DNA of 64,000 nucleotides from Theocolax elegans (taxonomy: Eukaryota > Arthropoda > Insecta > Hymenoptera > Cerocephalidae): assembly GCA_026168455.1 (NCBI GenBank), contig CM047426.1, positions 60,507,396-60,571,395 of the forward strand, read 5' to 3'. The notes under the pieces are model-generated. The model did not search any database. It saw only the letters and a program-made list of their open reading frames with translations, and was not told where the DNA came from. Each line of letters begins with the position of its first letter. Position 1 is the first letter of the stretch. The position numbers were made by a program, and so were the translations under genes. Positions 1-10,802 of this stretch are shown here, piece after piece.

Positions 1-2409
1 TTTACAAATTACAGGATTTCATGGATATTTCGTGAAATTCCGTGGTATTCTGGAATAACTCTACTAATTACGGGATTTCCTGAATATTTCGGGAATTTCT
101 GTAATGTTCCGGAAAAACTCCACAAATTATGAAATTTTCAGGATATTTAGGGAATTTCTGTTTTATTTCGGGATAACTTCACTAATTACGCGATTTCATG
201 GATAATTCGTGAATTTCCGTGTCATTCCGGAATAACTCCACTACTTACGGGATCTCCGGGATATTTCGAGAATTTCTGCGTTATTTCGGGATAATTTTAT
301 TAATTACGCGATATCATGGATAACTCGTGAATTTCTGAGTTATTTGGGATATCTTCACTAATGACGGGAATTCCTGGATTTTTCGGGAATTTCTGTGGTA
401 TTCCGGGATAATTCCGCTAATTACGGGATATCCTGGATATTCCGGGAATTTCTTAGATATTTCGCGATAGCTTCAATAATGACGGGATTTTCGGGATATT
501 TCGGGTATTCTTGAATACTTCGGGATAATTCCACTAATTACGGGAATTCCTAGATAATTCGGTAATTTCGGTGTTATGTCGTTAATAACTCCACTAATTA
601 CGGGGTTTGTTGGATATTTCGTGAATGGCTGAGGTATTTCGAAGTAAGTTAACTAATTGCGGGGTTTCATGGATATTTCGTAAAATGCTGAGGTATTCCG
701 GGATAATTCCACTAATTACGGGATTTCCTGGATATTTCGGAATATTATGAGTTATTTCGGGATAACTCCACCACTTATAGGGTTTCTTAGATATTTCGTG
801 AATTATTGAGGTATTCTAGAATAACTCCACTAATTACGTGAATTTCAGGATATTTCAGGATACGGGATTTCTTCGATATTTCGGGAATTTCTTAGGTATT
901 TCGAGGTAACTTCATTAATTACGGGATTTCATGGATAATTCGGTAATTTCTGTGTTTATTGGGATAACTTCATCCAATTTCGGGATTTCTTGAATACTTC
1001 GGGAATTTCTGAGGTATTCCGGAATTACTTCACCACTTATGGGGTTTCTTGGATATTTCATGTACTGCTGAGGTATTCAGGAATAACTTCATTAAATACG
1101 GGATTTCATGGATATTTCGGGAATTCCTGTGGTATTCCGGAATAATTCCACCACTTATGGAATTCGAGGATTCTTCGTGAATTGCTGAGGTATTCCGGAA
1201 TAACTCCAGTAATTACGGGGTTTCTTGGAAATTTCGTGAATTTCTGAGGTATTCCATAGTAACTTCATTAATTACGGCATTTCCTGAATATTTCGGGAAT
1301 TGCTGTGTTATTTCGGGATAGCTTCACTAATTACGGGTTTTCTAGATATTTCGGGAATTTCTGTAGCATTCCGGGATAAATCCAATCATTACGGGATTTC
1401 CTGGATATTACGGGAATTTATGTGATATTTCGGGATGTCTTTACTAATTACGCGATATTATAGATATTTCGCGATTTCCTGTATATTTCGGGAATTTCTG
1501 AGGTATTCCGGGATAATTGCACTCATTACGGGATTTCCTGAATAATTCGGGAATTTCCGTAGTGTTCCAGGATAACTCGATTAATTATGAAATTTAAAGG
1601 ATATTTAGGGAATTTCTGTGTTATTTCGGGATAACTTCGCTAATTTCGGGATTTCTTGGATATTTCGTGAATTGCTGTGGTATTCCGGAATAACACCACT
1701 AATTACGGGATTTCCTGTATATGTCGGGAATTTCTGAGGTATTCCAGGATAATTCCACTAGTTACGGAATTTGCAGGATATTTAGGGAATTTCTGAGTTA
1801 TTTCGGGATATCTTCACTAATGACGAGAATTCCTGGATTTTTCGTGAATTTCTGTGGTATTCCGGAATAACTCCACAACTTACGGTGTTTTTTGGCAATT
1901 TCGTGAATTTCTGGGGTATTCCAGAGTAACATAATTAATTACGGCATTTCCTGAATATTTCGGGAATTGCTGTGTTATTTCGGGATAACTTCACTAATGA
2001 CGGGATTTCTTGGATATTTAGTGAAATGCTGAGGTATTCCGGAATAACTTCATTAATTACGGGATTTTATGGATAATTCAGTAATTGCTGTGTAATTTCG
2101 GCATAGCTTTACTATTTACGGGATTTCCTGGATAATTCGGGAATTGCGGTGTTATTTCGGAATAACTCCACTAATTACGGGATTTCTTGAATATTTTGTG
2201 AATTGCTGAGGTATTCCAAAAAAACTCCATTACTTACGCAATTTCATGGATTTTTCGTGAATTTCTGCGGTATTTCGACGTAAGTTGACTAATAGCGTGA
2301 TTTTATGGGTATTTCGTAAAATGCTGAGGTATTCCGGAATTACTCCATCACTTACGGGATTTCTTGAATAATTCGTGAAATGCTGAGGTTTTCAGGAATA
2401 ACTTCATTA
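1..2409 (+). repeat. ~59-bp satellite array, left block
   Basis: Head-to-tail monomers of about 59 bp, all in one orientation, running off the left edge. The commonest monomer has an ATTACGGGATTTCCTGGATA-like start, an ATTTCGGGAATTTCTGAGG-like middle and an ATTCCGGGATAACTCC-like end. Three CGGGA-type boxes about 20 bp apart inside each monomer imply growth from a ~20-bp unit. Monomers differ by many point changes and by short truncations, so the array is not freshly homogenised. It codes for nothing. A pericentromeric or heterochromatic location would fit but cannot be read from sequence alone. Confidence 0.95.
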
Positions 2410-2436
2410 TAAATATGATGAGCGCTTTCCATGGTA

Positions 2437-2600
2437 ATTAATAGGAATTTTTGTCGATCTGACGGAGGCGAAGGAAAAGAAAAAATGTTTTTCTTACAAA
2501 CGACGTTTCGTTGGCGTGGTCTGCCAACCTCTTCAGGCTATTTTATTGATAACACAAATAACAATTCAAAAGAACGCACAAACAATATTGAAAAACTTAG
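2437..2600 (+). repeat. Left terminal inverted repeat of the Penelope-like element
   Basis: Begins ATTAATAGGAATTTTTGTCG and ends AATATTGAAAAACTTAG; matches the reverse complement of 4798-4967 apart from small differences around 2487-2515. A 70-codon open frame here is non-coding repeat sequence. Confidence 0.9.
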
Positions 2601-2749
2601 TTATAAAAAAAGAAAAAAAAAAACCTTGTTTATAATCGGATAACCGATACGTCAAGCGGTTAGATAAACAGTCAACACAAGCATAACTCGGTTTATTTAT
2701 ATATATATCGCCCAAGGTAATGTAACGTAAACACTGTACAACTGTCAAA

Positions 2750-4018
2750 TCAGGCATTTAAATTTCTGAGAACCGGGAAATAAGAGCTATTTAAAAATCT
2801 AATATCGTCTTTCTTATTAATATTATTTACATCAAGTTTAATGTGTAACATTTCCGAAATAATACGCTTTTTATAATTGATCTCCCTATCGACAATTTTA
2901 ACACCATCCCAATCAAATTCATGTTTATTTAAAACCATATGTTGATTAATAACTGAATCAGTATTTTTATTCTTTTTATGTTCATTGTTCCTCGTTTTTA
3001 GTAAACGTTTAGTTTCACCAACGTAGGATGCAGGACAGTCTTTACAAATCAATTTATAAACAACATTCATCTGTTCAAACTTTTTTATACCATCTTTACC
3101 CAGTTTAATAATGAAATTCAAACATTCTTGAACTAATGGTAGAGTTTGAATATTAACAGGCCTTAATATGCGAGATAATTTATTAAAATTCTGAGAAAAG
3201 GGTAATGATAAATAGGCAAGACGTTTAATTCTAGAAGTAGATTGAATATTACTTTTAAATTTTAACTTATTTAGACGGAAGTGAATATTTTCTTTAATAA
3301 ATTTGATATTGTATTCATTGTCGATATGTAGATTTTTTACAATGTTTAAATTTGTTGTATGATATCGTACATCTGATAATAAAAAAGCTCTGTCTACTAA
3401 ATTATATATAACATTTTTTTTTTGTTGAGTTGGATGATTTGAAAAATAATTAATCAATCGACCAGAAGCTATAGGTTTTTGGTACCAATTTGTTATAATA
3501 CGATCATTTTCTCTAATTAAGGTAATGTCAAGAAAATTGATTTTTTGGTCCATTTCCAACTCTGATGTAAATTGTAAGTTTTTATTATATGAATTAAAAA
3601 TATTTATAACTAAATTTACATGTTCTTTCTTAACACACAAGATAGTATCATCAACGAATCTAAAATAAAAAAGTGGTTTGCAATTATGTTCATTCAATAA
3701 TTTATTTAAGCAATCATTTTCCAAATCATCTATTACAATATCAGCAAATAACGGAGAAATCGGAGAACCCATGGGAGCATCATGAATTTGTTGATAATAG
3801 ATATCGTTAAAAACAAAATATGTATTATTGTAAAGAAATTTCGTACATACTAAAATCTCATTGAACGGAATGCGACATTTATTATTAATAGAAGAAAAAC
3901 GTCTTTCTAGACTGTCTAATACTAAATTGCAAGGGATGTTAGTAAAAAGTGAAACAACATCCAATGAAAGTAAAACATGATCATCGTCTAAAATGACATC
4001 CTTTAATTTTTCTTTCAA
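2750..4018 (-). CDS. Penelope-like reverse transcriptase/GIY-YIG endonuclease (C-terminal 422 aa)
   Basis: Codes for the polymerase core and endonuclease that copy the element RNA and nick the target. Visible RT motifs are SLFTNIP near residue 23, MGSPISP near 83 and the catalytic FVDD near 121, followed by a WYQKP segment near 178. The C-terminus carries a GIY-YIG domain: VYKLIC near 320, a CxxC pair at 325 and 328, SYVGET near 331, conserved Arg and His around 343-347 and a candidate catalytic Glu in ISEML near 389. The Met at 4018 is only the first Met of an open segment; RT homology continues upstream in other frames, so this is the back part of a longer protein. No stop interrupts these 422 codons, which suggests fairly recent insertion. 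Confidence 0.88.
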   Translation of the reverse strand: MKEKLKDVILDDDHVLLSLDVVSLFTNIPCNLVLDSLERRFSSINNKCRIPFNEILVCTKFLYNNTYFVFNDIYYQQIHDAPMGSPISPLFADIVIDDLENDCLNKLLNEHNCKPLFYFRFVDDTILCVKKEHVNLVINIFNSYNKNLQFTSELEMDQKINFLDITLIRENDRIITNWYQKPIASGRLINYFSNHPTQQKKNVIYNLVDRAFLLSDVRYHTTNLNIVKNLHIDNEYNIKFIKENIHFRLNKLKFKSNIQSTSRIKRLAYLSLPFSQNFNKLSRILRPVNIQTLPLVQECLNFIIKLGKDGIKKFEQMNVVYKLICKDCPASYVGETKRLLKTRNNEHKKNKNTDSVINQHMVLNKHEFDWDGVKIVDREINYKKRIISEMLHIKLDVNNINKKDDIRFLNSSYFPVLRNLNA

Positions 4019-4810
4019 ATGGAAACTATTGTTAATGTGAAATTTCGGTAATTTAATAGCTGTTTTTAATTCATTATAAATTATTTTAGCAAGAAAATGT
4101 GTTATTAAAAATGTGTTATTAAAGGGCTATTAACTAAAGAAATGATAGGTCTTAACGGGTTATCAATCTTATGGATTTTTGGTAAACCATAACCTTTCGC
4201 TAAACAAGTACTAGAACAGGTGAGTGCATTATTGTGAAATTTGTGTTGTAAAAATTCATGATTATTTAAATGTTTCAAAATTTTAGAAGTAGAAGACTGT
4301 AAGCTTTTAATGGATTCTTAGAAATACACCTATAGACAGCAGTATCCGAAAAAATGTTAGTCATTTTTGTAACATAATCGGATTTGTACATACAAACTGT
4401 TTTGTTACCTTTATCCGAAGTAGTAAAAAATATGTTTGGATTGTTTTTTAAAAAAATTTTTGTAGTATTAATTTTATTGATAAGTATTTTTCTATACTAT
4501 CTAAATGAGTTTTTGTTTTTATGGTTAAGTTGATGTTATTTATCACTTGTTCTCTAATATTTGAACTAACAACTTTACTGATATCTAAAGTTTGAAAACA
4601 ATTTTCCGTGCTTTTGATGATATCAATAACTATTGGATTCGATAAATTCGATTTAAGACTAAAATTCGGACCAAGAGTGACAATGTCTTTAACTTCATTA
4701 GGAATATCTATATTTGTTAAATTTATTAACCAGCTGTTATCATCTGACATAGTCACCATTTTTTTTAATGATTTAATTTTTAAATTCTTTTCTATATCTA
4801 AGTTTTTCAA
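4019..4810 (-). pseudogene. N-terminal part of the Penelope-like RT ORF, frameshifted
   Basis: Codons 4810-4448 form a 120-aa open frame with an N-terminal Penelope-type segment (WLINLTNIDIP, then VTLGPNFSLKS). Between 4447 and 4019 RT homology continues only by changing frame: a KGNKTVCMY-like motif lies near 4400-4380 and a YGLPKIHK-like motif near 4190-4160, in different frames. One frame change coincides with a 14-bp tandem duplication at about 4095-4122, and another is needed near 4300. Together with the downstream 422-aa segment this makes one broken element gene. Confidence 0.8.
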
Positions 4811-4967
4811 TATTGTTTGTGCGTTCTTTTAATTTGTTATTTGTGTTATCAATAAAATAGCCTGAAGAGGTTGGCAGACCACGCCAACGGAACGTCGCTT
4901 GGAAGAAAAACTTATTGTTTTTTTCTTTTCCTTCGCCTCCGTCAGATCGACAAAAATTCCTATTAAT
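4798..4967 (-). repeat. Right terminal inverted repeat of the Penelope-like element
   Basis: Reverse complement of 2437-2600. It lies at the 5' end relative to the minus-strand coding sequence, ends directly at the right target duplication, and would contain the promoter if the copy were transcribed. Confidence 0.9.
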
Positions 4968-7900
4968 AACTTCATTAATTACGGGATTTCATGGATAATA
5001 CTGGAATTGCTGTGTTATTTCAGGATAGGTTCATTAATTACGGGATATCAAGGATCTTTCGGGAATTTCTGCGGTATTCCGGGATAACTTCATTAATGAC
5101 GGGATTTCCAGGATATTTCAGGAGTTTCCGTGTTATTCCGGAATAACTCCACTAATTACGAGATTTCCTGGATAATTCGGGAATTTCTGTGTTATTTCGG
5201 GATAACACGACTAATTACGCGATATCATGGATATTTCGTGAATTTGTTAGGTATTTCGAGGTAGTCCACCAATTACGGGATTTAATGGATATTTAGTGAA
5301 TTGCTGAGGTATTCCGGAATAACTCCACCACTTACGGTGTTTCTTGGAAATTTCGTGAATTTCTGGGGTATTCCAGAATAACTTAATTAATTACGGAATT
5401 TCATGGATCATTCGAAAATTGCTCTGTTATTTCAGGATAGCTTCATTAATTACGGGATTTCCAGGATATTTCGGGAAATTCTGACGTATTCCGGGATAAT
5501 TCCACTAATTACGGGATTTAATTGATATTTTGGGAATTTCTGAGTTACTTCGGGATAACTTCACTAATTACAGGATTTCTTGGATATTTAGTGAATTGCT
5601 GAGGTATTCCGGAATAACTCCATTAATTACGGGATTTTATGGATAATTTAGTAATTGTTGTGTTAATTCGGGATAGCTTTACTATTTACGGGATTTCCTG
5701 GATATTTCGGGAATTTCCGATGTATTCCGGGATAAATCCACTAATTACGGGATTTCCTGCATATTTCGGGAATTTCTGAGTTACTTCGGTATAACTTAAC
5801 TAATTACAGGATATGGTGGATATTTCGTGAATTTCTGTGGTATTCAGGAATAACTACATTAATTACGGGATTTTATGGATAATTCAGTAATTGCTGTGTT
5901 ATTTTGAGATAACTTCACTAATTACGGGATTTCATGGATATTTCATGAATTTCTTTGGTATTCCGTATAACTCCACTAATTACGGGATTTCCAGGATATT
6001 TCGGGAATTTCTGAGGTATACCGGTATAATTCCACTATTTACGAGATTTCCTGGATAATTCGGGAATTTCTGTGTTACTTCGGGATAACATGACTAATTA
6101 CGCGAAATCATGGATATTTCGTGTATTTGTTAGGTATTTCGAGGTAGTTCCACTAATTACGGGATTTAATGGATATTGAGTGAATTGCGGAGGTATTCCG
6201 GAATAACTTCATTAACTACGGGATTTCATGAATATTTCGTTATTTTCTGAGGTATTCCGGGATAATTTCACTTATTACGGGATTTCCTGGATATTTAGTG
6301 AATTGCTGAGATATTCCGGAATAACTTCATTAATTACGCGATATCATGCATATTTCGTGAATTTCTTAGGTATGTTTAGGTACTTCCACTAATTACGGGA
6401 TTTCATGGATATTTCGTCAAATGCTGAGGTATTACGGAATTACTTCACCACTTACGGTGTTTCTTGGAAATTTCGTGAATTTCTGAGTTTCTTCGGGATA
6501 ATTTCAATAATTACGGGATTTGCTGGATATTTTGGGAATTTTTGTGGATTTCCGGCATAACCCCACTAATTACGCGATCTCCAGGGAATTTCTGTGGTAT
6601 TCCGGTATAACTTCACTAATTACTGGATTTTCAGGATATTTCGGGAATTTCTGAGTTAGTCCGGGATAACTACAACAATAACGGCATTTCCTGCATAATG
6701 CGGATATTTATGAGGTATTCCAGAATATCTCCACCAATTACGGGATTTCCACGATATTTCGTGAATTTTAGAGATATTCCGGAATATCATCATTAAATAC
6801 GGGATTTCATGGATATTGCTGGAATCTATGAGGTATTCAGGAATAACTTTATTAACTACGAGATTTCTTGAACAATTCGGGAATTTCTGAGGGTTCCGGG
6901 TTAACTACACTAATATCGGGATTTCCTTAATATTTCGGGAATTTCTGAGGTATTCCGGAATATTTCCACTAATTACGGGATTTCTAGTATATTCCGGGAA
7001 TTTTTGAGGTATTTAAAGATATCTCCACTAATTAAGGGATTTCAAGGATATTTCGTGAAATTCTTTGGTATTCCAGAATAACGTCATTAATTACTGCATT
7101 TCCTATATTTTTCATGTATTTATGAGGTATTCCGGGATAAATCCACTAATTACGGGATTTCCTGCATATTTCGGGAATTTCAGAGTTACTTCGGGATAAC
7201 TTAACCAGTTACAGGATATCCTGGACAATTCGGGAATTTCGGCATAATTTCACTATTAACGAGATTTCCTGGATAAATCGGGAATTTCTGTGTTATTTCG
7301 GGATAACATGACTAAGTACGCGATATCATGGATATTTCGTGAATTTGTTAGGTATTTCGAGGTAGTTCCACTAATTACGGGATTTAATGGATATTGAGTG
7401 AATTGCTGAGGTATTCCGGAATAACTTCATTAATTACGGGATTTCATGAATAATTCGTTATTTTCTGAGGTATTCCGGGATAATTGCACTCATTATGGGA
7501 TTTCCTGGATATTTTGGGAATTTCTGAGGTTTCCGGGTTAACTACACTAATATCGGGATTTCCTGTATATTCCGGGAATTTCTGAGGAATTTAGAGATAT
7601 CTCCACTAATTAAGGGTTTTCAAGGATATTTCGTGAATTTCTTTGGTATTCCGGAATACCGTCATTAATTACGGCATTTCCTGGATATTTCGGGAATTTC
7701 TGAGTTACTTCGTGATAACTTCACTAATTACAGGATTTCATGGATATTTCGTGAATTTCTGTGGTATTCCGGAATAACCCAAATAATTACGAAATTTTCT
7801 GTAGATTTCGGGAAATTCTGAGGTATTCCGAGATAATTCCACTAAGTATGGGATTTCCTGGATATTTCGTTAATTTCTGAGGTATTTCGGGGTAGCTCCA

Positions 7901-8408
7901 CTAAGTGCGGGATTTATTGGATATTTCGTAAAATGCTGAGCTATTCCGGAATAATTCTACTAATTACAGGATTTCCTGTATATTTCGGTAATTGCTGAGT
8001 TATTCCGGAATAACTTCATTAATTACGCGATATTATGGATATTTCGTGTATTTCTGAGGTATTCCGGGATAATTTCACTAATTACGGGCTTTCCTGGATA
8101 TTTTGGGAATTTCTGAGTTATTTCGGGATAAATTCTCTAATTACGTGATTTCAAGGATATTTTGTGAATTTCTAAATTATTTCTGGTTTACTTCACTAAT
8201 TACACGGTATCATGTATATTTCGTGAATTTCTTAGGTATTTCGAGGTAACTCCACTAATTACGGGATTTTCTGTGTATTTCGGGAATTTCTGAGGTATTT
8301 CGGGATATCTCCACTAGTTTCGGGATTAGCTGCGTATTTCGGGATAACTTCACTATTTACGGATATCATGGATTTTTCTGGAATATCAAATGTATTCCGG
8401 GATAACGC
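4965..8408 (+). repeat. ~59-bp satellite array, right block
   Basis: Continuation of the same array, same orientation and unit. Higher-order structure is visible: a distinctive stretch containing a CGCGATATCATGGATATTTC-like monomer followed by a GGGATTTAATGGATATT monomer recurs near 5214, 6097 and 7315, and a GGGTTAACTACACTAATATC monomer recurs near 6890 and 7530. The array stops near 8408 at the start of unrelated AT-rich DNA. Confidence 0.95.
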
Positions 8409-8999
8409 ACTCTCGAGTTTAAATAATTATATTTTACAACTCTCGTATCTTTGCGGAACAATCACACAAAGGTATTTAACATTAATGTTTTGCTTGAAAC
8501 AAGCCTAAACGACCAACACGAGTTATATAAAAAATATGTTCTCACGCTCATAACTTTGTTACAAATATCGTGAGCAGTAACTCTTATTGAATACTAAATA
8601 TTAATTCAAGTAAACTCTGTCAGGTAAGTGAAATACAAATAATTTTAATTATTTTACTCACACACCAATTTAAATAATTAATATTGCAACTATGGTATCT
8701 TTTCGGCTGATTAACACAATGTTACTTACTGTTAATTATTTAACTTACAAACAAGTTTAAATAATTAACAAAAATTGTAAAAGTATATTTCATATACACA
8801 TAAAATTACATATATTATAAAATAAATAGTAATATGTAATAAATGCACTAGTTTAAATTAATATTACTGTGAATAATATATGTGCGTCAGAGAGGGGAGA
8901 AAGCAAAAAAAATTACGGTTTCGAACTCACAAATAATTCTAATAATTTCGCCGCGTTCCGTAAATAAAAAAAAAAATAAACTATAATTTTCTTTAAAAG
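8409..8999. other. AT-rich spacer with an imperfect duplicated segment
   Basis: No convincing ORF. A TTTAAATAATTA-plus-TTGCAACT/GTATCTTT segment near 8417-8455 recurs loosely near 8668-8710, so part is an old duplication of about 250 bp. Nothing else recognised. Confidence 0.5.
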
Positions 9000-9930
9000 G
9001 GAGGGGGGTGGGGAGCTACCTCTCCCGAGGGAATCTATTTTTCCAACACTCACACACCAAAATTAAAATAGTTTCTGAGCAAAAACGAATTAATTTTACT
9101 ATTATCAAATAAAACAATTCGCCGCAGCGCTCTCTCGGCAAACCAGCTGCGAAGACTCTATACGCTAAAGGGCTTGGCGATCGCGCCATCTCTCTCTCAC
9201 ACACACAGGATGGTCCGCCTAGTATCTAACACCGATTCCCCGCGACTAGGGATTCTGTCCCTTACTCGGGCTCTCGCAGTCTTTCCTTGCTGCACTGCTC
9301 GGGGGGGATTTTCGCTGCCTGCGATCCGCGATGTAAGCTACTCTCTCCCTACCTTGACGCTCCCATACAAGTCAAGCAAGGATCTTCCGTCAAGCTTGCT
9401 ATCGGGAGAGACCGATCTCAGTGAGATCGGTCGCTTTCGGCTAGACTCGGTCGCGCGCGAACTCTCTCCCGATATACCGGTGTATACCTCTCCTCGGATA
9501 TCCGAGCAAGAGAGGGAATACTTCGATATAGAGATACGTCTCACACGCTTTTTCTTAGCCTTATACAAACTATATGTATCGGCACCGGATTAGTTCATCC
9601 GCCTCGAGCGGCGGATCTGGACGTACTGAGTAGGCAATTGACTAATTGCCCGATAAAGGGATAGAGAGGGGAATCTCACACACTCATACACTCTCCTGCT
9701 CTCATCCATTCGTATTGTTGCGCGCGTAATTGTACATTTGAGTTAAAGTAAACAAGTGTCGTCGGTTGGTCTTGACATACCAAAGGCTCCGACGACTTAC
9801 AATTATTATGAATTTAGATAGTTCATTCGCCGCGAATAGATTGTGTGACGATTTCCTTCACAAATCATCATCAGCGAGTGTGTATAATCACCAAAATTCA
9901 ATTGAATTTAACATACATAAGGTACTGTAA
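9000..9930. other. GC-richer, palindrome-rich block
   Basis: Clearly richer in GC than its surroundings and containing several exact palindromes: GACCGATCTCA/TGAGATCGGTC at 9410-9432, CTCGGATATCCGAG at 9493-9506, GGCAATTGACTAATTGCC near 9632-9650, and a GTCGTCGG...CCGACGAC stem at 9758-9796. Overlapping open frames on both strands (139 and 76 codons) have no recognisable domain and are probably chance. A solo LTR or the end of an unknown element is possible; I cannot place TG...CA ends or a target duplication. Confidence 0.35.
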
Positions 9931-10802
9931 GAATATTGGCTAGTGTGTGTCCTAATATAGAGTAAATCTATAACATCCTACAAGAAAATCATATGTCTGC
10001 AGTAAAAGTAAAGGTATCTTCGTACTTAAATTGCTTATATCCTTCAATAAAAAAAGTTTGATATCACATCGAATATACATAAGCATCATCAAAGACCTCA
10101 ATCCGCGCGCGAAGTTTTCTTCGAGCAAAAGGCGCTCTGTTCAACCCAATTTAATTTAAAAAATGTGTTACACTTTGAGTAAAATCGTTTTGAATTTTTA
10201 ATTCATTTTTTCGACCTTTAAAATGGTTTTAATGACAACCAAAGTTGAGAAAAATATTTTTCGATTTATATACCATTCATATACCAAATGTAATTAAATG
10301 TATTTTGTAACTTGCGAGTGTAATAGTTATGTAGGAATATATTGATATTCATTTACCTATTTATTTATTTACTATTTGTTTCATAATACACTTTTTTTAT
10401 TGTAAAGAATTTGAAAAATTTTGTTCTTGTATTCTATTTAGTTTATTGATAATTCCTAAAAATGTTAAAAACCCCATATTACGTATAAGTTGTTTATAAT
10501 AAATACAGTTCAAAATACATATAAAAGTAAGCAAGATAAAAAGAACGTAAATAGATGGTGTAAGATAGAAAAGCAAAAACAAATGGAAAGACGGAATAAA
10601 ACCTGAAGGAGTGGACCGCGAATAGAGAATGCTACACATACAATCGAAACGGAAAAGATAAGTTGGACACAAAGAAGAGACATACATAACTCGGAACAAG
10701 AGAATCACGCTGTCGTTGACCCTCTTGCGCGGACACGCTCACTATATACATCCGAATCGATTTCAAGTAAATAATTATGGAGAACTCAAAATGCAATAGA
10801 AT
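9931..10802. other. AT-rich spacer
   Basis: Mostly A+T with one CG-rich patch near 10100-10135. A 103-codon minus-strand frame at 10397-10708 is biased by base composition and shows no domain. No gene supported. Confidence 0.5.

Larger units (their letters stand above)
2410..4964 (-). mobile_element. Penelope-like retroelement with terminal inverted repeats
   Basis: A 2,555-bp insertion in the satellite, bounded by a 13-bp target duplication AATAACTTCATTA at 2397-2409 and 4965-4977; the satellite reads straight through when the insert is removed. Long terminal inverted repeats lie at 2437-2600 and 4798-4967, about 165 bp each with scattered mismatches. The right repeat reaches the target duplication, while about 27 extra bases sit outside the left one. 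The interior encodes, on the minus strand, a reverse transcriptase with a C-terminal GIY-YIG endonuclease, the defining pair of Penelope-like elements. Long terminal repeats in direct or inverted order are usual for this class. The reading frame is broken between 4019 and 4447, so the copy is probably not autonomous. Confidence 0.9.

Noticed and set aside
2410..2500. Functional hammerhead ribozyme in the Penelope terminus
   Set aside because: Core motifs incomplete (C of CTGATGA missing in one place, A9 position changed in another) and no pairing stem II/III could be laid out convincingly.
1..8408. CENP-B-box-like site in the satellite
   Set aside because: TTCG and CGGG occur, but not at the spacing of the CENP-B box in any monomer type I read.
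1..8408. CRISPR array
   Set aside because: Repeat units are contiguous, without unique spacers, and the genome is eukaryotic.
9174..9593. 139-codon plus-strand ORF in the GC-rich patch
   Set aside because: No domain, and it overlaps a 76-codon antisense frame; likely a composition effect.
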